The notes beneath the pieces were generated by a model. The model was given only the letters and a program-made list of their open reading frames with translations. It was not told where the DNA came from and did no database searches. The translations under genes and the position numbers were made by a program. 64,000 nt of DNA from Bdellovibrionales bacterium GWA1_52_35 (GTDB taxonomy: Bacteria > Bdellovibrionota > UBA1018), in assembly GCA_001769805.1 (NCBI GenBank), contig MEPO01000022.1, positions 132,476 through 196,475 on the forward strand, read 5' to 3'. Every line of letters starts with the position of its first letter. Within the stretch, counting starts at the first letter, position 1. Positions 28,225-35,361 of the stretch are shown here, piece after piece.

Positions 28225-30204
28225 ATGAGTGATCAGAATTTTGAAAATCAGAAGCCCGGCGCAACTCTTCAGCCGAAACCGGCGCCTCAGCGCAAAATCG
28301 CCGTTTTAAAGCTCGATCAGGACCAGACCATCCGGCTCGACAAAGCCAGACTGGTCATTGGCTCGGTGGAGTCCGCCGATGTCCGGATCAGCGGGGATGG
28401 TGTCGCCCCGATCCATGCCGTGATTGAGAACAATGATATACCGGTGATTTACGATCTCGCGAGTGAAAGCGGGGTTTTCGTCAATGGCAAGAAAAGGGTG
28501 ACCTTTAATCTCCATGAAGGAGATGCAATCCAGATCGGTCATCACACCCTGATTTTCAGCATGGTGGAACTCTCTTTCACCATTCCCAAAGAGCTGATGC
28601 GCGAAGCGGAAGGCCGCAAGCTGTTTTTTAATGACCAAGAGGATTTCTCTTCTTTGCTGCTTGAAGATGAACGCGAGGTTCGCTCGATCTTTGACATGCG
28701 ACCGACTCTCAAGTCCGCCCTCGAAGTAGTCATGTCCTGGAACGAAGTGATTCTCGATGTCGAACATTTCACCACCGAAAAAGCAGTTGTTCTCGGTGAA
28801 ACGCGCCGGAGTCATTTTGGTGTGCCGCCTCTTCTCTCCGCCAAGCAGCACCTGCTGGCCGAAAAAGAGGGCGCCGGTTTTGTCTTGAATCTGGATCCCA
28901 AGATGCAAGGGGTGATTCAGCGCAAAGGCCAGCTTTCGAGCATTGAGGATCTGCGCAAGGAAGGCAACACACGTATTCCGCTCGCACCCGAAGATTTCGT
29001 GAAGCTGGAACTGGGGTCCATTTCCTTTTATCTCAGCTATACGGCGGCACCCCCGAGGCTTAAACTCAGTCGGATGTGGGAACGGGATCCGTTTTTCACC
29101 AAAGTCTTTTTTTCATCAATGCTGTTGACCGCTGTTACTGTTCTGGCTCTGCTCAATGCTCATGTGCCGGCGTCTCTGGAAGCCGAACAGTTGCCGGACC
29201 GGATCGCAACCATTTTGTATCAGCCCGAAAAGTACATTTATCGCACAAAACGTGAGCCGGCTCCCAAGCTAACCGAAAAGGCGGCTCCCGCACCGATACC
29301 AGTCGCAAAAGTCGAGATCAAACCCAACCTGAACAATTTGAACAAGCCGGTAGTGAAGGAAATGAAGGTCGGCAAAACAAAGCTGGTCCAGGTACGTCCC
29401 AAGTCACCGGGGGCCCAGCAGCAGGCAAAAGAGGGAGAAGGGGCGCGCGCCAAGGGTAAAGAAGGCACGCGCGGTTCCAAGAAAGCTCCGATTGTAACCA
29501 AGCAGAAGTCGCAAACGGTTGCCTTTCGTCCAGCTCCTCAGGGCGGCGCTGGCAGAGGATCAGGCGCAAGTGAAGTGCCGGATATTGGAAATGTGGACTT
29601 CCTCAAGAGTGCCGGTGGTAGAATCGAAAATATTCTCGGTAATAGTGCAGCTAAGCTGGGTAAAGGCGGCGAGAAACTCAAGGGCTTTGGCGGCTTTGAT
29701 ACCTTCGGCAACGAAGGGCTCGCTCTTTCTGGCTCCGGAAAAGGTGGCGGAGGAACTGCCGAAACTTTAGGAGGCCTCGGTCAAAAGGGCAGGGGCGGCG
29801 GTCGGGTCGGTACGGGGCTCGGTGCTGCAGGTTCAGGATCCGGCATTATCGGGGGGCAGTCTCGTGTGGCCATCCGTACCGGTGGGCCTGAAGAGGCAGT
29901 CGTTATGGGTTCGATCGATGCGGGAGCAGTGGAAGCTGCTCTTTTAGCGCATCGGGATGAGTTCAGGCTTTGCTATGAACGTGAGCTGAATGCCGAGAAT
30001 CAGCGGCTTGCCGGCCGGGTTGGGACCACTTTTGTCATCGGCTCCAGCGGTAAAGTTGCCCAGGCCGGAATCGAATCCACCAGTTTGAAAAACGTGAATA
30101 CGGAAGCCTGCATTCTGCAGGTGATCAGGCGTATTAATTTCCCGATCCCCAGGGGCGCGGGGCTGGTCCAGGTCAGTTATCCGTTTAAATTCGTTCAGAG
30201 GTGA
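28225..30204 (+). CDS. FHA-domain inner-membrane protein with AgmX/PglI-type C-terminus (GltG-like)
   Basis: 659 residues in four parts: cytoplasmic FHA domain (~28-115: LVIGSVESADVRI, APIHAVIEN, GVFVNGKKR), a ~170-residue middle region, one membrane segment (~290-312), a long low-complexity Pro/Lys then Gly-rich periplasmic stalk (~340-560), and a C-terminal domain (~566-659) with FRLCYERELN and VSYPFKFVQR, the TonB-like AgmX/PglI module. This FHA-TM-TonB-like layout matches GltG of Myxococcus. It could transmit a phosphothreonine signal or the force of the TolQR-type motor to periplasmic partners; inference from the family. Its 3' end overlaps the convergent HAMP gene by 10 bp. Confidence 0.82.
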   Translation: MSDQNFENQKPGATLQPKPAPQRKIAVLKLDQDQTIRLDKARLVIGSVESADVRISGDGVAPIHAVIENNDIPVIYDLASESGVFVNGKKRVTFNLHEGDAIQIGHHTLIFSMVELSFTIPKELMREAEGRKLFFNDQEDFSSLLLEDEREVRSIFDMRPTLKSALEVVMSWNEVILDVEHFTTEKAVVLGETRRSHFGVPPLLSAKQHLLAEKEGAGFVLNLDPKMQGVIQRKGQLSSIEDLRKEGNTRIPLAPEDFVKLELGSISFYLSYTAAPPRLKLSRMWERDPFFTKVFFSSMLLTAVTVLALLNAHVPASLEAEQLPDRIATILYQPEKYIYRTKREPAPKLTEKAAPAPIPVAKVEIKPNLNNLNKPVVKEMKVGKTKLVQVRPKSPGAQQQAKEGEGARAKGKEGTRGSKKAPIVTKQKSQTVAFRPAPQGGAGRGSGASEVPDIGNVDFLKSAGGRIENILGNSAAKLGKGGEKLKGFGGFDTFGNEGLALSGSGKGGGGTAETLGGLGQKGRGGGRVGTGLGAAGSGSGIIGGQSRVAIRTGGPEEAVVMGSIDAGAVEAALLAHRDEFRLCYERELNAENQRLAGRVGTTFVIGSSGKVAQAGIESTSLKNVNTEACILQVIRRINFPIPRGAGLVQVSYPFKFVQR

Positions 30205-30761
30205 TCGGGGCTTTCAGGAGATTTGGATTCGGGTTTCGCCGGAGGCTTCGGAGGAAGCCCTGATTCAATCACGCGTTTAATCGCCCGGTTGAAGGACTCT
30301 TCGACTTCCAGAAAGTAGTCATGCTTGCGGAATGTGACCGGCTTCGGATAATGGCCATCCGCAATCTTATCCAGCGATTTGCGAATCCGGTAGATCGGTC
30401 CGGCGACTTGATGAGAGATAATCATGCCGCTGATCATCAGAATCAGGAGTGCCTCAACGGAGGCGATAACGAAAATTGAAGTAAGAGTGCTTCGCTGTTC
30501 GGCGAGTAGCGCCTGCAGGAACTGATCACCCACCAGACGGGTGAGCAGGGGGCTCGTAGCCAGCGAGTTCCAGGCCATTCTCGTTGATATATAAATGGCC
30601 AGAATCGTCACCAGACTGATCACGGCAAAGTAAGCCAGCATCGAAAGCTGGAAGCGGGGATTGATCAGATATTTCCGGAGGCTTCGTTTGGTATTCACGT
30701 CAGTCCGTTCGGCCAGACTGGTCCTCAGCGTTCTCGGAGCCTTTTCGATTTCAGGGGTCAT
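30195..30761 (-). CDS. Two-pass membrane protein with HAMP domain
   Basis: 188 residues: basic N-terminus, membrane segment 1 (FQLSMLAYFAVISLVTILAI), a ~45-residue periplasmic loop, membrane segment 2 (IFVIASVEALLILMISGMII), then a HAMP-like helix pair (ISHQVAGPIYRIRKSLDKIA) and a Pro-rich tail. No methyl-accepting, kinase or cyclase domain follows, so it is a bare sensor/adaptor. Last gene of the TolQ-TolR-TolR operon; its start abuts the upstream stop and its stop overlaps that of the FHA gene on the other strand. Probably a signalling or stator accessory; inference. Confidence 0.75.
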   Translation of the reverse strand: MTPEIEKAPRTLRTSLAERTDVNTKRSLRKYLINPRFQLSMLAYFAVISLVTILAIYISTRMAWNSLATSPLLTRLVGDQFLQALLAEQRSTLTSIFVIASVEALLILMISGMIISHQVAGPIYRIRKSLDKIADGHYPKPVTFRKHDYFLEVEESFNRAIKRVIESGLPPKPPAKPESKSPESPDHL

Positions 30762-31334
30762 TTAGATTTCCTGTTTCATGGCCAGAAACCTGAAAACCCG
30801 ATATCCGGCAGTTGCGGCGGTGTACATGATTTTGCGAATCGTCTCATAAGGGACACTCTTGTCAGCCTGAATGGCGAGAAAGCCTTCGAAAGGCAACGGC
30901 TTGCCATCCGCATCCTTGCTGGGAGATTTTGCACGCAGGAACTCCTGCTTGTCGCGGGACTTCATCAGGGCATCATAAAGGGGCACAATCCGCCGCCCCC
31001 CCTCATCCGTATCGGAAGTCTTGAACTCGTAGACGGCATCGTTGCTCTCAAGGCTGCCGGAGGTCAGGACGAAATCCAGAATCCGCTCGTTCTCGAACGT
31101 GAGCGATTCCGGGGTGATGATCACCTGAAGACTGTCGGCCGGAACATCCTGCGAAGTGGAAATTGGAAGCTTCAGGCCGGGGACCGTCGTGAAGGAATTA
31201 GTGCTGGTCGAATAACTTTTGAGCATGAAGACGACAATGATCACGAGCACGTCCATCATGCTGGTGAGTTGCAGCTCAAAAGAGCCCGGGAGTTTTCTGC
31301 GGTTTCTTCGTGATCGAATGGATCGGAAGGCCAT
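30762..31334 (-). CDS. ExbD/TolR-family motor protein (AglQ/AglS-like), second copy
   Basis: Proton-channel partner of a TolQ-type stator. One membrane helix near residues 24-43 (LTSMMDVLVIIVVFMLKS) contains the essential Asp of the TolR/ExbD family; the rest is periplasmic, ~145 residues. The periplasmic part (FEGFLAIQADKSVPYETI, VFRFLAM) matches the family's C-terminal fold. Starts one base after the preceding TolR gene's stop. Two TolR-like genes with one TolQ reproduce the AglR-AglQ-AglS composition of the gliding motor. Confidence 0.85.
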   Translation of the reverse strand: MAFRSIRSRRNRRKLPGSFELQLTSMMDVLVIIVVFMLKSYSTSTNSFTTVPGLKLPISTSQDVPADSLQVIITPESLTFENERILDFVLTSGSLESNDAVYEFKTSDTDEGGRRIVPLYDALMKSRDKQEFLRAKSPSKDADGKPLPFEGFLAIQADKSVPYETIRKIMYTAATAGYRVFRFLAMKQEI

Positions 31335-31335
31335 G

Positions 31336-31881
31336 TCAAGTGTCTCCGAGCAAATTCCCGAAGATCACTTCAGGAAAAAGGGTTTTAACCGCTTCATCTA
31401 TTCCGGTTGCAGGGTTTTTTCTGAAAAGCGGGGGGTCCGTCGGTTCTACCGTCCGCAGCCCGTCCATGAGTGAGATCAAAAGATCATAGGTCGTCCGGGC
31501 AGCCGGTACGATGACGATCTTCGTCTCATCCGGGAACTGTTGCTTGATCGGAAACAGAGCCTCATGAATGGCTTGAATGTCAGGCTTTCCCTCTTCAGTA
31601 TGTGGAATCAGTTTGGAGGGGATCCGTTCAAAGGGGCTCCAGATCTCCGATTCTTTCTCGCGGATGCTGACGGTCAGCTGCAGTGGCTTTTCCAGAAGTT
31701 TTTGCTGGTTGCTGCTCGGGCTGGTCTGAGGGAATGGGGATTCGATACTGACGATTGCCAGAAACGAGGTCGTGAAAAGCATGAACCCGATCAAAGTAAC
31801 CATCGCATCGATGAAGGGTACGAGGTTGAGCTCGACCTGGTCTTTCTTCGATTTGCGTCGGGAGCTGGGACGTTTTAACAC
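31336..31881 (-). CDS. ExbD/TolR-family motor protein (AglQ/AglS-like), first copy
   Basis: 181 residues: Lys-rich cytoplasmic start (SRRKSKKDQVELNLVPFID), a membrane helix with the conserved Asp (FIDAMVTLIGFMLFTTSF) and a periplasmic domain ending TTYDLLISLMDGLRT. The sequence differs clearly from the neighbouring second copy, so they are distinct subunits rather than a recent duplication. Five bases separate it from the TolQ-like gene upstream. Role: proton-motive-force-driven motor with its neighbours; inference from family. Confidence 0.86.
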   Translation of the reverse strand: MLKRPSSRRKSKKDQVELNLVPFIDAMVTLIGFMLFTTSFLAIVSIESPFPQTSPSSNQQKLLEKPLQLTVSIREKESEIWSPFERIPSKLIPHTEEGKPDIQAIHEALFPIKQQFPDETKIVIVPAARTTYDLLISLMDGLRTVEPTDPPLFRKNPATGIDEAVKTLFPEVIFGNLLGDT

Positions 31882-31886
31882 TGCGG

Positions 31887-32552
31887 TTACTCTTTCTGGG
31901 CGCCTTGGCGGTATTTGCGGGCGGAAAGAAGATCCAGTAATTTAACGCCGAATTCATCGATTTCCTCGAGAATCTTGTTCGCCTTGTTGGTTAAAATACT
32001 GTGCGCAATCATCGTGAAAATGGCCGTGACCAGACCAAAAGCCGTGGCATTCATCGCTTCAGAAATACCGCTTGAAAGAATCGCCTGCCGTTGGGCCGGA
32101 TCCGCCAGTGAAATGGCCGCGAACGATTTGATCAGCCCGGTGACGGTACCGAGAAGTCCCAGAAGCACGGCGATATTGGCGATCAAACCCAGGTAAGAGA
32201 GGCGGCGCTCGAGTTTCGGAATCATCTCGAGGCTCGAAGCATCGATCGCATTCTGAATCTGGGCTTCATCACGGGAGGCACGCTGAAGACCCGCTTTGAT
32301 CACCTTGGGAAGCGCGGCCTGACCGCTGCCATTGCAGAGTCGGATCGCACCGTCGAGATCATTTGCGAGCACATATTTCTGCACTTCAAACATGAAGGAC
32401 ACGCCGTCCACATTGTACTGAAAAAAGAGGCGGATAAATTTTTCGAAAGAGAAGGCGACCGAAATCGCCAGTGCGATGGCAATGCCGATCATCCACGGAC
32501 CGCCGGCTTGGAAAGAAGTGATGGTTGATTGAATAAAGCTCGGGTATTCCAT
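31887..32552 (-). CDS. aglR: MotA/TolQ/ExbB-family motor channel protein (AglR-like)
   Basis: 221 residues with three membrane segments: ~18-38 (GGPWMIGIAIALAISVAF), ~123-145 (LGLIANIAVLLGLLGTVTGL) and ~165-190 (MNATAFGLVTAIFTMIAHSI). The GTVTGLIKSF and NATAFGL motifs are hallmarks of the TolQ/ExbB pore. First gene of the motor operon, with an AAGGAG ribosome site 8 bases before the ATG and a good sigma70-type promoter upstream. With the two TolR-like proteins it should form an energised stator; the GltG-like neighbour is the likely target. The symbol is by analogy with Myxococcus. Confidence 0.85.
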   Translation of the reverse strand: MEYPSFIQSTITSFQAGGPWMIGIAIALAISVAFSFEKFIRLFFQYNVDGVSFMFEVQKYVLANDLDGAIRLCNGSGQAALPKVIKAGLQRASRDEAQIQNAIDASSLEMIPKLERRLSYLGLIANIAVLLGLLGTVTGLIKSFAAISLADPAQRQAILSSGISEAMNATAFGLVTAIFTMIAHSILTNKANKILEEIDEFGVKLLDLLSARKYRQGAQKE

Positions 32553-32625
32553 GAGCTAGCTCCTTAATGTGAATGCGCCCAGCAGGGGCGTCGAAAGCAA
32601 AAAAATGAAATTATTCCTTAACTTA

Positions 32626-32653
32626 AGAATACCGGATTCCGTCGTGCGGTCAA
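32626..32653 (-). promoter_or_regulatory. Predicted sigma70 promoter of the motor operon
   Basis: On the minus strand, TTGACC (32653-32648), a 16-bp spacer and TATTCT (32631-32626) lie ~74 bp before the AglR-like start. The -10 runs into the repeat TTAAGTTAAG, which also occurs before the repeat-protein gene at 39259-39268. Confidence 0.5.
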
Positions 32654-32688
32654 CCCTCAGAGTGAACTTAGGATGAAAAGATCCTGTT

Positions 32689-33696
32689 TTACTCTGAAGC
32701 CTTGCCGGCTTTGTTGCCCGGGGCTGTTTCGTCAACCTTGACAGCGATTCCCTCAAGGCTCTTGCTCAGGTCTGTCGCGGCTTTGGGCATCCCGTTTTCA
32801 GAGACACACTGCTTCTGGAGTTCGCAGATTTTCGAGAGGGCTTTGTTGATTTGTTCATTGACGTAACTGCCCAGGAGGGTTTTGTTCATTCTGTCCTCGA
32901 CTTTGGCTTTGAGGATTTCGAGGCGAAGACCTGTGATATCATGCTTGGCTTTGAGCGTATCAAAGTCGGTCAGCAGCAGCCGGGCATCGTAATAATTGTC
33001 CTTCATACGGCTGAACATTTCGTCAATTCCCTTCGCAAATCCTTCGTTCTGGAAATTGAGCTTATCCGAACCGTTCAGGGCGCTTTCGAGCTTCTTATAT
33101 TTGTCATCGAAATCGGCCTTTTTGGCGGTCGCCTCATCGAGGGATTTTTTAAGCTTCTCGTTTGCCTGCATGCCGCCGGGTGAATACGTGCCCGGATCTT
33201 TGCGGCTCGGGCGTTGCGCGGATTTGAAGAAACCTTCCAGCTCATCGCGCTCCTTCTTGAGCTTCTTCAGTTCATCGGGGTTCACATCCGCCTGATTGGT
33301 GAATTCTTCAAGTTCATTGATGCGACCTTTGACTTGCGCGAATTTTGTCTCTTTCTTCGTAATTTCCGCATTGTCCTGTTTCAAAATGGCAAGCAACTCA
33401 GCTTTGGAGTCGCGGGCTTTCTGCTCGGCAGCGAGCTTGGCCACTTTGGACTTTTTGGCTTCGACGGAGCGGGAGTCCTGCTCCTGTCTGACAAAGGCGT
33501 TCATGTAGCGATCCACATCGCCCAGGTGGGAACTGAACGCGGACGAGGTGTACTCCGCTTTTTCGACCACTGAATCCGGATTGAAGAATGCCATCGCCTG
33601 ATCGGGTTTCTTGGGTCCTTTGGCTACTGCCCAGACATTTGAATAGGCGAGTGAAACTGAAACCAATCCGACCAGGACCAATAACGAGCGGCTCAT
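32689..33696 (-). CDS. Periplasmic coiled-coil protein next to the motor operon
   Basis: 335 residues: signal peptide (SLLVLVGLVSVSLAYSNVWA), then long Lys/Glu-rich heptad-type helices (about residues 75-165 and 180-290), a short break with PSRKDPGTYSPGG near 165, and a Cys pair near 290-295 (KICELQKQC). GGGAGA stands 8 bases before the ATG. Same strand and 136 bp upstream of the TolQ-like gene, which has its own promoter. I do not recognise a named family. A periplasmic rod or spacer of the envelope complex is plausible from context. Confidence 0.7.
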   Translation of the reverse strand: MSRSLLVLVGLVSVSLAYSNVWAVAKGPKKPDQAMAFFNPDSVVEKAEYTSSAFSSHLGDVDRYMNAFVRQEQDSRSVEAKKSKVAKLAAEQKARDSKAELLAILKQDNAEITKKETKFAQVKGRINELEEFTNQADVNPDELKKLKKERDELEGFFKSAQRPSRKDPGTYSPGGMQANEKLKKSLDEATAKKADFDDKYKKLESALNGSDKLNFQNEGFAKGIDEMFSRMKDNYYDARLLLTDFDTLKAKHDITGLRLEILKAKVEDRMNKTLLGSYVNEQINKALSKICELQKQCVSENGMPKAATDLSKSLEGIAVKVDETAPGNKAGKASE

Positions 33697-33769
33697 GCAA
33701 AGTTCTCCCTTGAGAGAAAATTGTAAGCCAAAAAGCCCGAAAACAAGAGAGAAATGTCTCAGAAGTTCG

Positions 33770-33787
33770 CCGCCAACGGATTGGCGG
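33770..33787 (-). terminator. Hairpin between trxA and coiled-coil gene
   Basis: CCGCCAA (33770-33776) and TTGGCGG (33781-33787) form a 7-bp stem with a 4-base loop just after trxA. No clean T-run follows on the minus strand, so terminator function is uncertain. Confidence 0.35.
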
Positions 33788-33807
33788 AGGGTTCCGATGA
33801 AATCAGT

Positions 33808-34140
33808 TTACAGATGCTTCTGAATCGTCGAGACGATCGTGGCTTTGGGGTGATTGCCGACGAGCTGATCCACGGCGGCGCCGTTTTTGAAGAAAAGAAT
33901 GGTCGGAATCCCCCGGATATGGAACCGCGAAGGCGTGTTCGGGTTTTCATCAACATTCATTTTGAAGACTTTCATCCTGCCGGCGAACTCATCGGCGATT
34001 TCGGCAACCGTCGGACCGAGCATCCGGCAGGGGCCGCACCACTCAGCCCAGAAGTCAATGATGACCAGCTGCTGGGATTGGAGCACCTCGGCCTCGAAAT
34101 TGGTGTCAGTTGCGGTGAATACGTTCTTTGAGTCTGCCAT
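33808..34140 (-). CDS. trxA: Thioredoxin
   Basis: 110-residue cytoplasmic disulfide reductase with the classic W-C35-G-P-C38 active site, the preceding IIDFWAEW strand, the cis-Pro IRGIPTIL and KNGAAVDQLVG. Typical thioredoxin-1 length and no signal peptide. Stands alone on the minus strand, divergent from the SIS-domain gene across ~105 bp. Confidence 0.96.
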   Translation of the reverse strand: MADSKNVFTATDTNFEAEVLQSQQLVIIDFWAEWCGPCRMLGPTVAEIADEFAGRMKVFKMNVDENPNTPSRFHIRGIPTILFFKNGAAVDQLVGNHPKATIVSTIQKHL

Positions 34141-34246
34141 AGTGGGGGCCCTTTACTTTTGTATGGAAAATCGCTAGCCTTTTTCATAAACGATAAGCTC
34201 AAAAAAATAAAGCCTCTTGCTGTTTTTAAGGTCTATGGAGCACCGC

Positions 34247-34870
34247 ATGAAAGCCACCCTGTCTGCCTCCCCGTCTGCCAGTGAATATCTGATCCGGACT
34301 GCACAGGAGTCGGCAGCTGCGCGAGAAGTCTTCTTGAAGGAAGAGGGAGCCAAACTCGTTCAGGTCGCAAAACTCCTTGGAGAGTGCTTTCGAGGAGACG
34401 GCAAAATTCTCATCTTGGGTAATGGTGGCTCGGCTTCGGATGCCCAGCACATGAGCGGCGAGCTGATTGGAAAGATGCTTGTCGCGCGCAGACCCCTGCC
34501 TGCAATCGCCCTGACGACCGACACTTCAGTCCTGACTGCCGTGGGAAATGATTTCGGGTACGACGAGATATTTTCAAAACAAATCCTGGCCCTGGGCAGG
34601 AAAGGTGATGTAGTTTTCGCGATCTCCACTTCCGGCAATAGCGCCAACGTCCTCGTTGCAGTGAAAGCAGCCAAGCAAATCGGTTGTAAAGTGGTTGCGC
34701 TCACGGGCGGCTCAGGGGGGGAGCTCAGGGCTCTAGCTGATTTCTGCTTGAATGTTTCGCAGGGCCAGAATTCCTGCCGGATTCAAGAAACCCATATTTT
34801 TGCAATCCATAGTATAGTGGATCTTATGGATCGTTATTTCCTAAGGACCCAATCCGAGGGGCAGTCTTAA
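34247..34870 (+). CDS. gmhA: Phosphoheptose isomerase / DiaA-like SIS-domain protein
   Basis: Sedoheptulose-7-phosphate isomerase for LPS core heptose, or the related DnaA-binding DiaA. SIS fold with ILGNGGSASDAQHMSGELIG, ALTTDTSVLTAVGNDFGY, AISTSGNSANVL, ALTGGSGG and IQETHIFAIHSIVDL, the conserved Glu/His pair of the isomerase. ATG 34247 is preferred (GGAG six bases before); ATG 34235 is possible. The RDD gene begins at the base after its stop. GmhA is more likely by conservation of active-site residues, but DiaA cannot be excluded. Confidence 0.85.
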   Translation: MKATLSASPSASEYLIRTAQESAAAREVFLKEEGAKLVQVAKLLGECFRGDGKILILGNGGSASDAQHMSGELIGKMLVARRPLPAIALTTDTSVLTAVGNDFGYDEIFSKQILALGRKGDVVFAISTSGNSANVLVAVKAAKQIGCKVVALTGGSGGELRALADFCLNVSQGQNSCRIQETHIFAIHSIVDLMDRYFLRTQSEGQS

Positions 34871-35353
34871 ATGCTTCTGGCACTCGCTCTACCCTCGTCC
34901 GATCGTCGCCAAACCGGGGGCCAAATACGAACAAAAACGAGCGTTATCAACCGGGTGATTGCCAAGTTCATAGATATGGCGGTCGTGGTAGCCCTTTCGG
35001 TGGTGATGCCGTACCCGCTCGGACCTCTGCTCGGATTTATCTACAGTCTGGTGGGCGATGGCATGAACTTCGGTCCCTTCCGGGGCCAGAGTGTCGGTAA
35101 GAAAATCATGCGGCTTCAGGTGATTCATACGGGCCGTCAGGCTCCTGCCAAAGTTCGTGATTCCGTCTTTCGGAATGCGCCGGTGGGAATTGCCACGTTT
35201 TTTGCCATTATCCCGATTTGGGGTTGGCTGATTCTTGCTCTCATCGGCGTTCCGCTCATGATCATGGAAGTTTATCTCATGCTGAGCGTTGACACCGGTC
35301 ATCGTCTCGGAGACGTGATGGGCGATACCGAAGTCGTCGATACTAAGGTATAA
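34871..35353 (+). CDS. RDD-family membrane protein
   Basis: 160 residues with the RDD signature: Arg in VINRVIAKFIDMAVV and Asp residues in the first helix, the loop GQSVGKKIMRLQVI, and a final helix with MIMEVYLMLS followed by GHRLGDVMGDT. Three membrane segments. The family's function is poorly defined. The gene is sandwiched without gaps between gmhA and polA, so probably co-transcribed. Confidence 0.85.
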   Translation: MLLALALPSSDRRQTGGQIRTKTSVINRVIAKFIDMAVVVALSVVMPYPLGPLLGFIYSLVGDGMNFGPFRGQSVGKKIMRLQVIHTGRQAPAKVRDSVFRNAPVGIATFFAIIPIWGWLILALIGVPLMIMEVYLMLSVDTGHRLGDVMGDTEVVDTKV

Positions 35354-35361
35354 GGTTTTTC

